Assembly (NCBI GenBank): GCA_023150835.1
Contig: JAKLKB010000022.1
Location: 3,388 to 67,387 of the forward strand
Length of the DNA stretch: 64,000 bases
Reading direction: 5' to 3'
Source: Myxococcota bacterium
GTDB lineage: Bacteria > Myxococcota_C > UBA6777
Shown: positions 28,265 to 36,358 of the stretch, in pieces
Position numbering within the stretch: the first letter of the stretch is position 1
Layout: each line of letters opens with the position of its first letter
Translations under genes and position numbers: made by a program
The notes under the pieces: generated by a model
The model's database searches: none
Told to the model about the DNA's origin: nothing
What the model saw: the letters and a program-made list of their open reading frames with translations, nothing else

Positions 28265-28963
28265 CTACAGTTCGAGCGCATAACCCACACCGCGCACCGT
28301 TCGGATCGGGTCGTCTTCGTCGCGGATCGCACGCATCTTTTTGCGGATGCTCTTGATGTGCGCATCCACTGTCCGATCCATCGTCATCTCAGGCTCTTCC
28401 CAAGCCCGTGACAAGATCTCTTCGCGTGAAAAAACTTTGCCGGGTCGCCCCAAAAACAACGACAACAAACGGTACTCGTAGCGCGAAAGGTCCAAAGCTT
28501 CGCCATAATAGGAGATGCGCATCTTCTCTTTGTCTTCGACAAACGGGCCGATCGCTTGGGGAGGTTCTTCGGAGGCATCGCTTTCGCTGTGAGGCCCACC
28601 CACGCGCCGAAGAATCGAGCGGATACGCGCCACCACTTCACGCGGCGAAAACGGCTTGGTCACATAATCGTCCCCCCCAAGCTCCAACCCGATGATCCGA
28701 TCGACTTCTTCCGCTCGCGCACTCAAAAACAAGATCGGCACTTGGCTTTCTGCACGGATCTCTCGGCAAAGATCCAAACCGTTGCAATCTGGTAAGCCGA
28801 TATCCAACACCACCAAAGAAGGCCGATGCCCTCGAAACCACGCCAGCCCTTCGGCTCCTGTCATCGACCAATGCGTGCCAAAGCCTTCCCGACCCAACGC
28901 ATACAACAGCGTTTCCGCAATCGGTCGCTCATCTTCGATCATCAAGATCGTTTCTTTGCTCAT
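28265..28963 (-). CDS. creB: CreB-like OmpR-family response regulator
   Basis: 232 residues. Receiver domain with the acidic pair in MIEDERP, phospho-acceptor Asp54 (VVLDIGLPDC), the Thr/Ser switch in LFLSARAEE and Lys in YVTKPFSP. C-terminal winged helix with SREEILSRAW, MDRTVDAHIKSIRKKM and TVRGVGYALEL. Pairing with the CreC-like kinase gene supports CreB, although OmpR-type regulators are alike. The start at 28963 is supported by GAGGA eight bases upstream; the open frame extends 84 codons further without merit. Confidence 0.88.
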   Translation of the reverse strand: MSKETILMIEDERPIAETLLYALGREGFGTHWSMTGAEGLAWFRGHRPSLVVLDIGLPDCNGLDLCREIRAESQVPILFLSARAEEVDRIIGLELGGDDYVTKPFSPREVVARIRSILRRVGGPHSESDASEEPPQAIGPFVEDKEKMRISYYGEALDLSRYEYRLLSLFLGRPGKVFSREEILSRAWEEPEMTMDRTVDAHIKSIRKKMRAIRDEDDPIRTVRGVGYALEL

Positions 28964-29007
28964 GATTTTTCCTCGCCGGTGCGCCAAAACAAAGACACAC
29001 AAGGCCG

Positions 29008-29778
29008 CTACAGTTCGGTCAGTCGCAGCACATAGTAAGCAAAAGGCGTTTGCCCAGTCGGGCATGTTGAGCCACGCCAGTTGAAGCGATTGATCGAAGC
29101 CGCCCGATAGCGGTGCTTTTGATCGTCTCGCACTTCCGTCACTTGGCCCGGGGAAAGACGAAACGATTGGCTCGATGTCTCCAACAACAGATCCCGATAC
29201 ACTTTGGTTCCACAAGTATCCAACTGCGTTCCAGCTTCGGTGGTGGTGTCTTCTTTGATCTGAAACTGCCCAAAACGCTCGTCCTTGAGCAAGGTGCCTC
29301 CCGCACCGCTCGTCACCGTAAACAACAGCGAACCGTCTTTGTGTGTGATCAACATCGCGTACCCTTGGCCGAGTTTGTCTGCTTCAAGATACAACAGCCT
29401 GATCGGCGTGGCTTGCGTCAACGGAGCATTGTCATCCCCGGGAAGCCGATAATACAGGTCGTGCCGCGCTCCTGTCGTGTCCAAGATACCGATGCGCTGG
29501 TTAAAACGGCAAGCCGTACAACCCGACACAGGATCTTCCCCCGGACTCACCACTGCCAACGAATCGATCGCCCCTTCGATCTCCCAACGACACGGGACAT
29601 TGGGGGTCGCCTCCGAGCATCCTGCCGCTTTTTGCGCCGTCACCAAACGAAAGATCGCCTCCGACAACGGTACGATCGGCTTTCCACAACCCCACACACA
29701 CCACAAGATCACACAGCCCCACAACCACCACACACCTCGATTCACTCGGTGCGCTCGCTCCCTTCGTCTATCCTCCAT
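29008..29778 (-). CDS. Lipoprotein of unknown function, first gene of the creBC-like operon
   Basis: 256 residues. Basic N-terminus, hydrophobic stretch and lipobox (CVWGC, Cys31). The mature part has paired cysteines (GCTACRF, GSTCPTG, DTCGTKV) and reads as mainly beta strands. No family recognised. Its stop is 44 bp before creB on the same strand, so it probably belongs to the same operon and could act with the sensor at the envelope. The first ATG is used; a GTG 12 codons in (VNRGVWWLWG) after GGGAGCG is an equally good start. Confidence 0.75.
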   Translation of the reverse strand: MEDRRRERAHRVNRGVWWLWGCVILWCVWGCGKPIVPLSEAIFRLVTAQKAAGCSEATPNVPCRWEIEGAIDSLAVVSPGEDPVSGCTACRFNQRIGILDTTGARHDLYYRLPGDDNAPLTQATPIRLLYLEADKLGQGYAMLITHKDGSLLFTVTSGAGGTLLKDERFGQFQIKEDTTTEAGTQLDTCGTKVYRDLLLETSSQSFRLSPGQVTEVRDDQKHRYRAASINRFNWRGSTCPTGQTPFAYYVLRLTEL

Positions 29779-30150
29779 CCTTCAATCCTTTCTTCTTCAC
29801 ATACGACCCGTACACACACCGCACAACGCTTCGTCACCTGCGCCAAACTCGGGCCCATCGTCGCCCAAAAACAGCCTCCACACAAGGGCCTTGATCGACC
29901 GCCATCCGCGTACGCAACTGCCGCTTCGTTGCACTTCTTCTTGCCCTTGTTTTGCCACTCCGCTACCATCCCCTTGTTTTCTTGTGCATCGCGTTTGAGT
30001 ATATTTTTGCCCACAACGTTTGTCCGATCCGTGGCAGGTGCGGGCAGCTTGTGCAAGCGCCAACAGGTCGAGTCTGTTTTTGCCCACAACTTTTGTCCGA
30101 TCCGTGACGAAAATGGGCCACCAGCTTTGAGCAAACAGGAACCGAAGCCC
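29779..30150. other. Divergent intergenic region with a 30-bp direct repeat
   Basis: 372 bp between the lipoprotein/creBC operon (minus) and a Ser/Thr kinase (plus). Apart from the direct repeat listed next I see no element of families A to C and no clear -35/-10 pair. It must hold the promoters of both units. Confidence 0.6.
30004..30106 (+). promoter_or_regulatory. Two 30-bp direct repeats upstream of a kinase gene
   Basis: TTTTTGCCCACAAC, then G or T, then TTTGTCCGATCCGTG, at 30004-30033 and 30077-30106; 29 of 30 bases match, spacing 73 bp. They lie 45 to 147 bases before the kinase start. They could be paired operator sites or simply one of the local duplications common in this window. 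Confidence 0.5.
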
Positions 30151-32196
30151 ATGCAACGTACCATCCCCCCCCCACCCAAAGCACAAGGGTCGATCTTGCT
30201 CGAAGACCCTTTCTTGGGCATGGAGATCGGTGCGCTGCGCATCATCGAATTGATCGGAGAAGGCGGATTTGGGGCCGTTTACAAAGCACTCAACCTCCAC
30301 ACTCAAACCCACCAAGCCATCAAGATCCTCCGCGTCAACCGCAATGCCCACCTCAAACAAGCCATCCACGAACGCTTTCAACGCGAAGCGCATATCCTTC
30401 AACAACTCGATCACCCCTACATCGTACGCAGCGGTGAGTTCGGCCAGATCGCCGATGGCGTGTTTTACCTCGTCATGGAATACCTACAAGGCGAATCCCT
30501 TCACGAACGACGCTTGCGCCTCCAACAAATCCCACCCACCGACCTTTTGCGCTGGCTGCCCCAACTCGGTTCAGCCCTTCAATACATCCACCAACGCGAG
30601 ATCATCCACCGCGATCTCAAACCCGAAAACCTCTTCCTTCACCGCGCCCACCCCCACAGCGAAGAAGTCCTCAAGCTCCTTGACTTCGGTATCGCCAGCG
30701 CTGCTGCCGAAAGCTCCATCACCCAAACAGGAAAAGCCTTCGGCAGCCCGTTGTATATGTCCCCCGAACAAGTCAAAGGCGAAGGCAAACGCGCCACTCC
30801 CCAAACCGATATCTATTCCCTTGGCGTCATCCTTTTTGAAGCTCTCACAGGCGTCCCCCCCTGTCAAGGCGAAGGCCCCGCCCTCATGTTCGCCCACCTC
30901 ATGACCCCACCCCCCCGCCTCTCGCACATCTGCCCCAACATCCCTTGGAACGCTCCGATCGAACAAACCCTCCAACGCGCACTCGCCAAAGAACCCGAAG
31001 AACGCTGGCCCACGATCCAAGCCATGCTTCAACCACTCCTACAAGGACTCCAACAACTCGCCCTCGAACTCTCAAACAAAACCTCAGGGGATCTCTCTCG
31101 CCTCACCGCCCCTCAGCGCGGCACCTCCGCTTTTGCACAATCCCCCCCGCTTTCGCGCTCTCCCGATCTGCTCCACCAAGACGACGACGATCACCACCAA
31201 ACCGCCGCCATGACGCCCCCTGCGCTCGCTCACCTTTCCATCCTCTCCGATCCCTTCGCCCAAGAAGAAGCCACCCTCGCCAAACCCAGTTCGCGCATCG
31301 GCTCTTTCGACCAGCTACCCGCAACCCAACAACTCACCTCCACACAAGAAGAGATCGAAGTCGCTTTCATCGAGCAAGACGAGATCCTCGACCTCGACAC
31401 CGCTCACGCCGATCTCGATCTGCCCTCTTTCCGCGCACCCATGACGCCCCTCCCTCGCCATACCACGATCCCTTCTCCCCCCGTCCCGCCCCCTGCCCCA
31501 CCGCTCAAGTCTCCCCATCTTCCGCTGTCTTCGGCCTCCCCTCACATCCCGCCGCCTCCTCCTCCCTCTCGGCCTCTCACTCCTGCTCCCCCTTCTTTTG
31601 GGCACGCTTCGCTGTCCTCTTCGGCTTCGCCTCCTCAAACCCAAGCGGCCTCCTCCCCTTCGCCGCTTTCTTCCCATCCACCGCTTCCCTTCACACAAAC
31701 AACGTCCACGCAACAAGCCACCACGCAAGCTCTTTCTGCGATCGCACCTTCACGTTCCACCGCACTCCCTTGGTTGTTGCTGATCTTGGGATTCGTTCTT
31801 TTGCTCTTTGGCCTTGTTCGCTTGCTGTTCAACGACGAGATCCACCGCGCCGAACAAGTCTTACCCCACGAACAAGCCTTCCCTTCAAAATCCACACAGA
31901 CCCAACCTCCCGCACCACACTCGCAAACTTCCCCCTTTTCTCCCGATGGACGGCCTTCTTCACAAAACCCAAACCCACACACCGTTCCGTCCACTTCGCA
32001 AAAACGCCACCCCGCGCAGCATCCATCGCACACTCCCCCCTTTGATCCCAAACATCACCGCAAACAGCCTTCCCTCAAACGCTTCGGAAAACAAAGACCG
32101 CTTCTAAAGAAAAAGAAGAAAAAAACCACATCACCCCAACACCGCAAAAAAGACCCCCGTGGCCTGTTTGAATTTGAACCCGAACTTTCACCTTAA
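30151..32196 (+). CDS. Ser/Thr protein kinase with single transmembrane segment
   Basis: 681 residues. Hanks-type kinase domain at about 28-300: glycine loop GEGGFGAVY (36-44), Lys58 (AIKIL), HRDLKPEN with Asp155, DFG with Asp178, and the GSPLYMSPEQ activation segment. A long Pro/Ser-rich region follows (about 310-535), then one transmembrane helix (about 537-559) and a 120-residue basic, Lys/His/Pro-rich tail. This is the PknB-like layout typical of Myxococcota, with a disordered extracytoplasmic part and no known sensor domain. AGGAA lies somewhat far (about ten bases) before the ATG. The PEGA protein gene follows after 18 bp and is probably co-transcribed. Confidence 0.93.
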   Translation: MQRTIPPPPKAQGSILLEDPFLGMEIGALRIIELIGEGGFGAVYKALNLHTQTHQAIKILRVNRNAHLKQAIHERFQREAHILQQLDHPYIVRSGEFGQIADGVFYLVMEYLQGESLHERRLRLQQIPPTDLLRWLPQLGSALQYIHQREIIHRDLKPENLFLHRAHPHSEEVLKLLDFGIASAAAESSITQTGKAFGSPLYMSPEQVKGEGKRATPQTDIYSLGVILFEALTGVPPCQGEGPALMFAHLMTPPPRLSHICPNIPWNAPIEQTLQRALAKEPEERWPTIQAMLQPLLQGLQQLALELSNKTSGDLSRLTAPQRGTSAFAQSPPLSRSPDLLHQDDDDHHQTAAMTPPALAHLSILSDPFAQEEATLAKPSSRIGSFDQLPATQQLTSTQEEIEVAFIEQDEILDLDTAHADLDLPSFRAPMTPLPRHTTIPSPPVPPPAPPLKSPHLPLSSASPHIPPPPPPSRPLTPAPPSFGHASLSSSASPPQTQAASSPSPLSSHPPLPFTQTTSTQQATTQALSAIAPSRSTALPWLLLILGFVLLLFGLVRLLFNDEIHRAEQVLPHEQAFPSKSTQTQPPAPHSQTSPFSPDGRPSSQNPNPHTVPSTSQKRHPAQHPSHTPPFDPKHHRKQPSLKRFGKQRPLLKKKKKKTTSPQHRKKDPRGLFEFEPELSP

Positions 32197-32214
32197 AAGC
32201 GAAAGCGAGACACG

Positions 32215-33270
32215 ATGCACCGACACCCCAAGATGCTTTGGTGGATCTGGTTTTTTTTCTGTGGCGTCTCTGTGATGTGTTCGACCTCTGCGCCTTTACG
32301 CGCAAACCAAGCCTCTCTTGAAAGCCTCTATCAAAACGGAAAACGCTTGGTTGTCCAAAAAGAATACAACGAAGCGTTGCGCGTCTTTGGGCGTGTTTTG
32401 GTGTTGATGCAAAAGCAAGAACAGGCACAAACGACGGCCAAACAACGCGAACACTGGCGGCAACAACGTGCGCGCTTGTTGTATGTGATCGGTCGCACCA
32501 GCGAATATGCCTCTTTGTGGGCCGATGCCTACCGCGCTTATCGCGGTAGCGAGTCGCTCAAACCCAGCGACGCCATGCGCAATGCCATCCGCAAGCGCAT
32601 CCAAGCCCTTCTCTCCCACATACCCGCCACCCTCACGCTCCACACAGAGCCCGAACAAGCCGAGATCGAATTGATCGATGCCCAAGGTCGGGTCCATCAA
32701 GGAAAAAGCCCCCTCAAACTCACACTCCCCCCCGGCTCCACCACCTTCTCTATCCAACAAAAAGGCTACGAGACCAGAAAACGTCGTCTCTCCCTCGACC
32801 CCCTCCAACACACGCAACTTTTTCTCGAATTGCTTCCCCTTCAAACAGCGCAACAGTCGAACGCTCCGCCCTCGACTTCGTGGCGTGTTCCTGTCGCGTG
32901 GGCCAGCGTCGGGATGGGACTCGCTTCTTCCATCGCGAGCATCGCCTTGATCGCCGTCTCTCAACAACAACTCGCGGCCTACGACGCCCAACGCGCCTCC
33001 CCGAAAGCCACCGCCCAATTCGCCCTCGACCCCGAGCGCTTTGTCGATCCGCTGCGCAGCGCACAAAGCACCGAAGCCGCCAGCATCGGAACATTCGCAG
33101 GGGCCTGTGTTTTCTTTGGTCTCGCCGCTGCGCTGCTCTTTTGGTCTCCCCCCAAGCCTCCATCCACCGCCGCATTGCCCTCTCCAACATCCTTCCTTCC
33201 CGCCCCCTCGACCTCTCCAATCGTCGCCACTTCCCCGCCACTCCCGCAACGCCTCTATCGGATCCCTTAA
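32215..33270 (+). CDS. PEGA-domain protein with two transmembrane segments
   Basis: 351 residues. Signal peptide or N-terminal anchor at 1-30. Residues 32-135 look like TPR-type helices (YQNGKRLVVQKEYNEALRVFG). A PEGA-like beta domain covers about 138-205 (LTLHTEPEQAEIELID ... PGSTTFSIQQKGYE). Two hydrophobic segments follow at about 228-248 and 287-308, then a Pro/Ser tail. Such proteins often accompany Ser/Thr kinases in Myxococcota and are thought to act at the cell envelope. It lies 18 bp after the kinase gene. Its TAA interlocks with the stop of the convergent glycosidase gene (shared TTAA). Confidence 0.85.
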   Translation: MHRHPKMLWWIWFFFCGVSVMCSTSAPLRANQASLESLYQNGKRLVVQKEYNEALRVFGRVLVLMQKQEQAQTTAKQREHWRQQRARLLYVIGRTSEYASLWADAYRAYRGSESLKPSDAMRNAIRKRIQALLSHIPATLTLHTEPEQAEIELIDAQGRVHQGKSPLKLTLPPGSTTFSIQQKGYETRKRRLSLDPLQHTQLFLELLPLQTAQQSNAPPSTSWRVPVAWASVGMGLASSIASIALIAVSQQQLAAYDAQRASPKATAQFALDPERFVDPLRSAQSTEAASIGTFAGACVFFGLAAALLFWSPPKPPSTAALPSPTSFLPAPSTSPIVATSPPLPQRLYRIP

Positions 33271-34868
33271 AACACCGCTCCCTCCCAATGCTCGGGAGAG
33301 ATGGCGTTGCCTTGGATGATCTGGCTGTACAATTCGGCACTCTTTCGGGGAGTCCGTTGGAAGCCGTGTAGATAGTCGATGTGGATCAAGCCAAAGCGAG
33401 AAGTAAAACCTTCGGCCCACTCGAAGTTATCGAGCAGCGACCAATGAAAATATCCGCGTACATCGGCCTTTGCATGATGGATGGCGTTCCAGACTTCGCG
33501 CAGATGGGTGACAAGAAAGTGTTGGCGTTGTGTATCGTCCAAAGACCGACAATCGATCCCATTTTCAAGGACATAGATCGGGCGTTGGTAGCGTTGGTGG
33601 GAGGCTTGGAGGATGCGATAAAAACCGTGTGGATACAACGCCCAATCAAGATCGCTTTTGCGTTCGTTGGGATCGTGTGGATCGTGCATCAATAGCGAAA
33701 ATCGTTGCGGTGAAAAAACGTCGCTTTTTAAGTAGAATCGGCCATAATAGTTGATGCCAACATAGTCCATTTTTCCTGCCAGTCCGGGGATCTTTTGAAA
33801 CGGCGTTCCCATGATCTTGTAAGTGCCTGTATGGATGGCGTCGAGAAAGTCCCAGACAAAGGACTGTTCGGCGATCCGCGCCGCCAAACGGTCGAGAGGT
33901 GCGCCGTTTCGGTAGGGTTCAAAGGCGCGGGTGTGCTTGGCGATCCCGATCTCGATGCTCTTGTTGCGCTTGGCGGCATCGGCCTTGAGGATATCGTAAG
34001 CAAGCGTATGGGCCTCCAAAAGTCGCACCGCAAGACGGGCCACAGCCAACAATCCCCCTTTTCGCTGCTCGTGTGGAGGAAAGACGCCGACAAGATAACT
34101 CGTGTACAACCATCCCACAGGCTCATTGAGCGTACACCAATGCGCGCAGCGTCCGCCAAAATGCGCGGCCACCCCCCGCACGAAACGGCCAAACTGTTCG
34201 AGCGCATCGTTGCGTTCCCATCCGCGTTTCCCCTGTTTTTCTTCCCAAAACCACGCTGGCGTGGTGAAGTGAAACAGCGTCACCGACGGCTTGATCCCAA
34301 GGGCCTCCAGTTTGTCGAAGATCGCCCCATAATAACGCAGCCCTTCCTCGCTGGCCTCTGTTTGCTCGGCTGTCGGGAAAAGACGCGCCCAACAGATCGA
34401 AAAGCGGTAGGCATTGTGTTTCATTGCAGCGGCAGTATCGAGGTCTTCGCCAAAGCGTGTATCGTAATCTGTTTTCTTGGCGATCACCTCCGCAGGATAA
34501 TCCCCAAGCTGATGGATATGCCCGGTGTTGTTGGCCTGCGGCGAGTATTTCTCGAAATGTCCCTCGGCGAGAGCGCGCTTTTCAAAGGCCGTCCAGTCGG
34601 TGTTTTGCTGGGACTCCACTTGTTGCGCAGCGGTCGCTGTCCCCCACAAAAACCCTTCGGGAAACTGATATGGCGGCGCATCCGTAAAAGGCGAAAGATA
34701 GTGTGGGTGACGCAATGCCCCGATCCATCGAAGAAACCACCACACAACCACGCCACCCAAAACCAAGACACCCAACAGATACCACACCCTGCGCCTCCTT
34801 GCAGACAACAACGACACCTTTTTCGCCAAACTTCTCCACAAGCCACCATTCCCCTCCCCCCCCAACAT
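33267..34868 (-). CDS. Membrane-anchored GH1 beta-glycosidase
   Basis: 533 residues. An N-terminal anchor (about 28-49) after RRRR tethers the enzyme. The rest is a complete glycoside hydrolase family 1 barrel: FPEGFLWGTATAAQQVE, SICWARLFPT, acid/base Glu249 (CTLNEPVG), GINYYGR and nucleophile Glu435 (YVLENGID). GH1 enzymes release glucose or related sugars from beta-linked substrates; the exact substrate cannot be read. Anchoring is unusual, since most bacterial GH1 enzymes are soluble and cytoplasmic. The start at 34868 has GGAG about ten bases upstream. A longer in-frame start near 35000 would include a duplicated sequence and is less likely. Confidence 0.9.
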   Translation of the reverse strand: MLGGEGNGGLWRSLAKKVSLLSARRRRVWYLLGVLVLGGVVVWWFLRWIGALRHPHYLSPFTDAPPYQFPEGFLWGTATAAQQVESQQNTDWTAFEKRALAEGHFEKYSPQANNTGHIHQLGDYPAEVIAKKTDYDTRFGEDLDTAAAMKHNAYRFSICWARLFPTAEQTEASEEGLRYYGAIFDKLEALGIKPSVTLFHFTTPAWFWEEKQGKRGWERNDALEQFGRFVRGVAAHFGGRCAHWCTLNEPVGWLYTSYLVGVFPPHEQRKGGLLAVARLAVRLLEAHTLAYDILKADAAKRNKSIEIGIAKHTRAFEPYRNGAPLDRLAARIAEQSFVWDFLDAIHTGTYKIMGTPFQKIPGLAGKMDYVGINYYGRFYLKSDVFSPQRFSLLMHDPHDPNERKSDLDWALYPHGFYRILQASHQRYQRPIYVLENGIDCRSLDDTQRQHFLVTHLREVWNAIHHAKADVRGYFHWSLLDNFEWAEGFTSRFGLIHIDYLHGFQRTPRKSAELYSQIIQGNAISPEHWEGAVF

Positions 34869-34892
34869 CGTGCGGCTCTCCACCGCAGACAG

Positions 34893-34999
34893 CAAGAGCC
34901 ACCCCACGATCAAACACGCGTTGCGCCCAAGCATCGAAACCTTGTGTGACGAGATCGAAACGTACAAGAGCCGCCCCGCGATCAAAAACGCGTTGCGCC
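34893..34999 (-). repeat. Two 35-bp direct repeats upstream of the GH1 gene
   Basis: CAAGAGCCRCCCCRCGATCA, AAMACGCGTTGCGCC at 34893-34927 and 34965-34999; three mismatches, spacing 72 bp. Each holds AACGCGTT or a one-base variant, a palindrome of the kind used by LacI-type regulators. They sit just upstream of the chosen GH1 start. Operator pair or local duplication. Confidence 0.6.
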
Positions 35000-35066
35000 T
35001 GTGACGCATCTCTTGTATATCTGCCGAGGTTGTGTAGCCTCTTGGTGGAAAACGACCCCGACACGT

Positions 35067-35193
35067 GGAACCCCGTGTTCGCGCCACTCCAAGCGAGAGA
35101 GTCGTTGTGTTGAAAAACCGTGATCTCTTCGCCGACATCGGGGTCAAGGGGACGGAGTTCCCTTGCGGGGCGTGGTACCTCGCCCCACAAAAC
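35067..35193 (-). repeat. Family A element, copy 4 (minus orientation)
   Basis: Contains CCCCGTGTTCGCGCC, AAGCGAGAGAGTCGT, TTGAAAAACCGTGATCTC, GGGGTCAAGGGGACGG and TTGCGGGGCGTGG. It lies between the divergent GH1 and agmatinase-family genes, the only copy in a purely 5' intergenic position. Confidence 0.92.
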
Positions 35194-35254
35194 TTATCCA
35201 ACAAAAACCCCAACAACCCCTATCCAAATTCAAAAACATGGAGTGATGGCGCGA

Positions 35255-36304
35255 ATGACATCTTTGGAAGCGATCTTTGATTTTCTGGCGACGGGTCAAC
35301 CACCGCATCGGGACGCGGGGATCTTTGGGGCGACGATCCCGCCCGAAGAGGCGCGGATCCATCTGATCGGCGTGCCTTGGGACGCGACTTCTTCGTATGG
35401 CCAAGGCTCCCATGCGGCCCCTGCGGCCATCCGCAGCGCAAGCCACCAATTAGACTTGCTCGATCGCGTCTTTGGTCGGGTTTATCGAGCGGGTATCGTG
35501 CTGGATGTGTTGCACGAGATCGCCGAAAGCAATGCGATCGCACGCACCAAAGCCGACCAAGTCATCGCCTCTTTAGAAGGGGGTGAGTCGCCTGATCCCG
35601 ATATCCTTGCCCAAGTCAACGCGCTTTCTGATGACGTTAACCACAAAGTCTACGAAGCCGTCAAAGCCAGCCAAAGCCAAGGCCGATTTGTCGGATTGGT
35701 CGGAGGAGAACACAGCATCCCCTTTGGTGCGATCAAGCGGATGGCTGAGGTGTATCCGTCTTTTGGCATCTTGCATCTCGACGCTCATCACGATCTGCGC
35801 GATGCTTACGAAGGATTTACACACTCGCACGCTTCGATCTTTTACAACGTGATGCACGACTTCCCACAAGTCGAGCGCCTTGTCTCTGTCGGCATCCGCG
35901 ACTTCAGCGCCGATGAAGCCAAACTTGCCGAAGATTCCAACGGGCGCATCCGCGTTTGGTATGACGAAGACTTGTTTGCACAAAAAGCCGAAGGAACGAC
36001 GTTTTCGAAGATCACGGATCAGATCTTGGCCGCATTGCCCGAGACGATCTACCTCAGCGTCGATATCGATGTCTTGTCCCAAGCCGACTGCCCCAACACG
36101 GGAACGCCTGTGCCGGGTGGTCTGAGCTTTCACGAAGTCGTGTACCTACTCCATCGCCTCGGTCAAAGCGGCCGCAAAGTGATCGGCTTTGATCTCGTCG
36201 AAGTCGTCCCGAGCGAAAACAGCGAATGGGATCTCAACGTCGGAGCGCGCTTGCTTTACAAGCTTTGTGGCGTCTTGGCCCATACCCAAGGGCTTCTGCG
36301 CTAG
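35255..36304 (+). CDS. Agmatinase/arginase-family ureohydrolase
   Basis: 349 residues. All manganese-site motifs of the family are present: GGEHS, LDAHHDLRD and SVDIDVLSQADCPNTGTPVPGGL, then GFDLVEVVP. The family splits guanidino compounds to urea plus an amine (agmatine to putrescine, arginine to ornithine, formiminoglutamate). Which one cannot be fixed by eye; the PGGLSFHE segment and length are compatible with agmatinase-like enzymes. ATG at 35255 is chosen because GGAG lies eleven bases upstream; ATG at 35246 is too close to it. The pab genes follow 54 bp downstream on the same strand. Confidence 0.88.
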   Translation: MTSLEAIFDFLATGQPPHRDAGIFGATIPPEEARIHLIGVPWDATSSYGQGSHAAPAAIRSASHQLDLLDRVFGRVYRAGIVLDVLHEIAESNAIARTKADQVIASLEGGESPDPDILAQVNALSDDVNHKVYEAVKASQSQGRFVGLVGGEHSIPFGAIKRMAEVYPSFGILHLDAHHDLRDAYEGFTHSHASIFYNVMHDFPQVERLVSVGIRDFSADEAKLAEDSNGRIRVWYDEDLFAQKAEGTTFSKITDQILAALPETIYLSVDIDVLSQADCPNTGTPVPGGLSFHEVVYLLHRLGQSGRKVIGFDLVEVVPSENSEWDLNVGARLLYKLCGVLAHTQGLLR

Positions 36305-36358
36305 GCCTTTGCCAACCTACACTCCTATCGTGTCACACCGACCAAGAGCCTGCGGACG

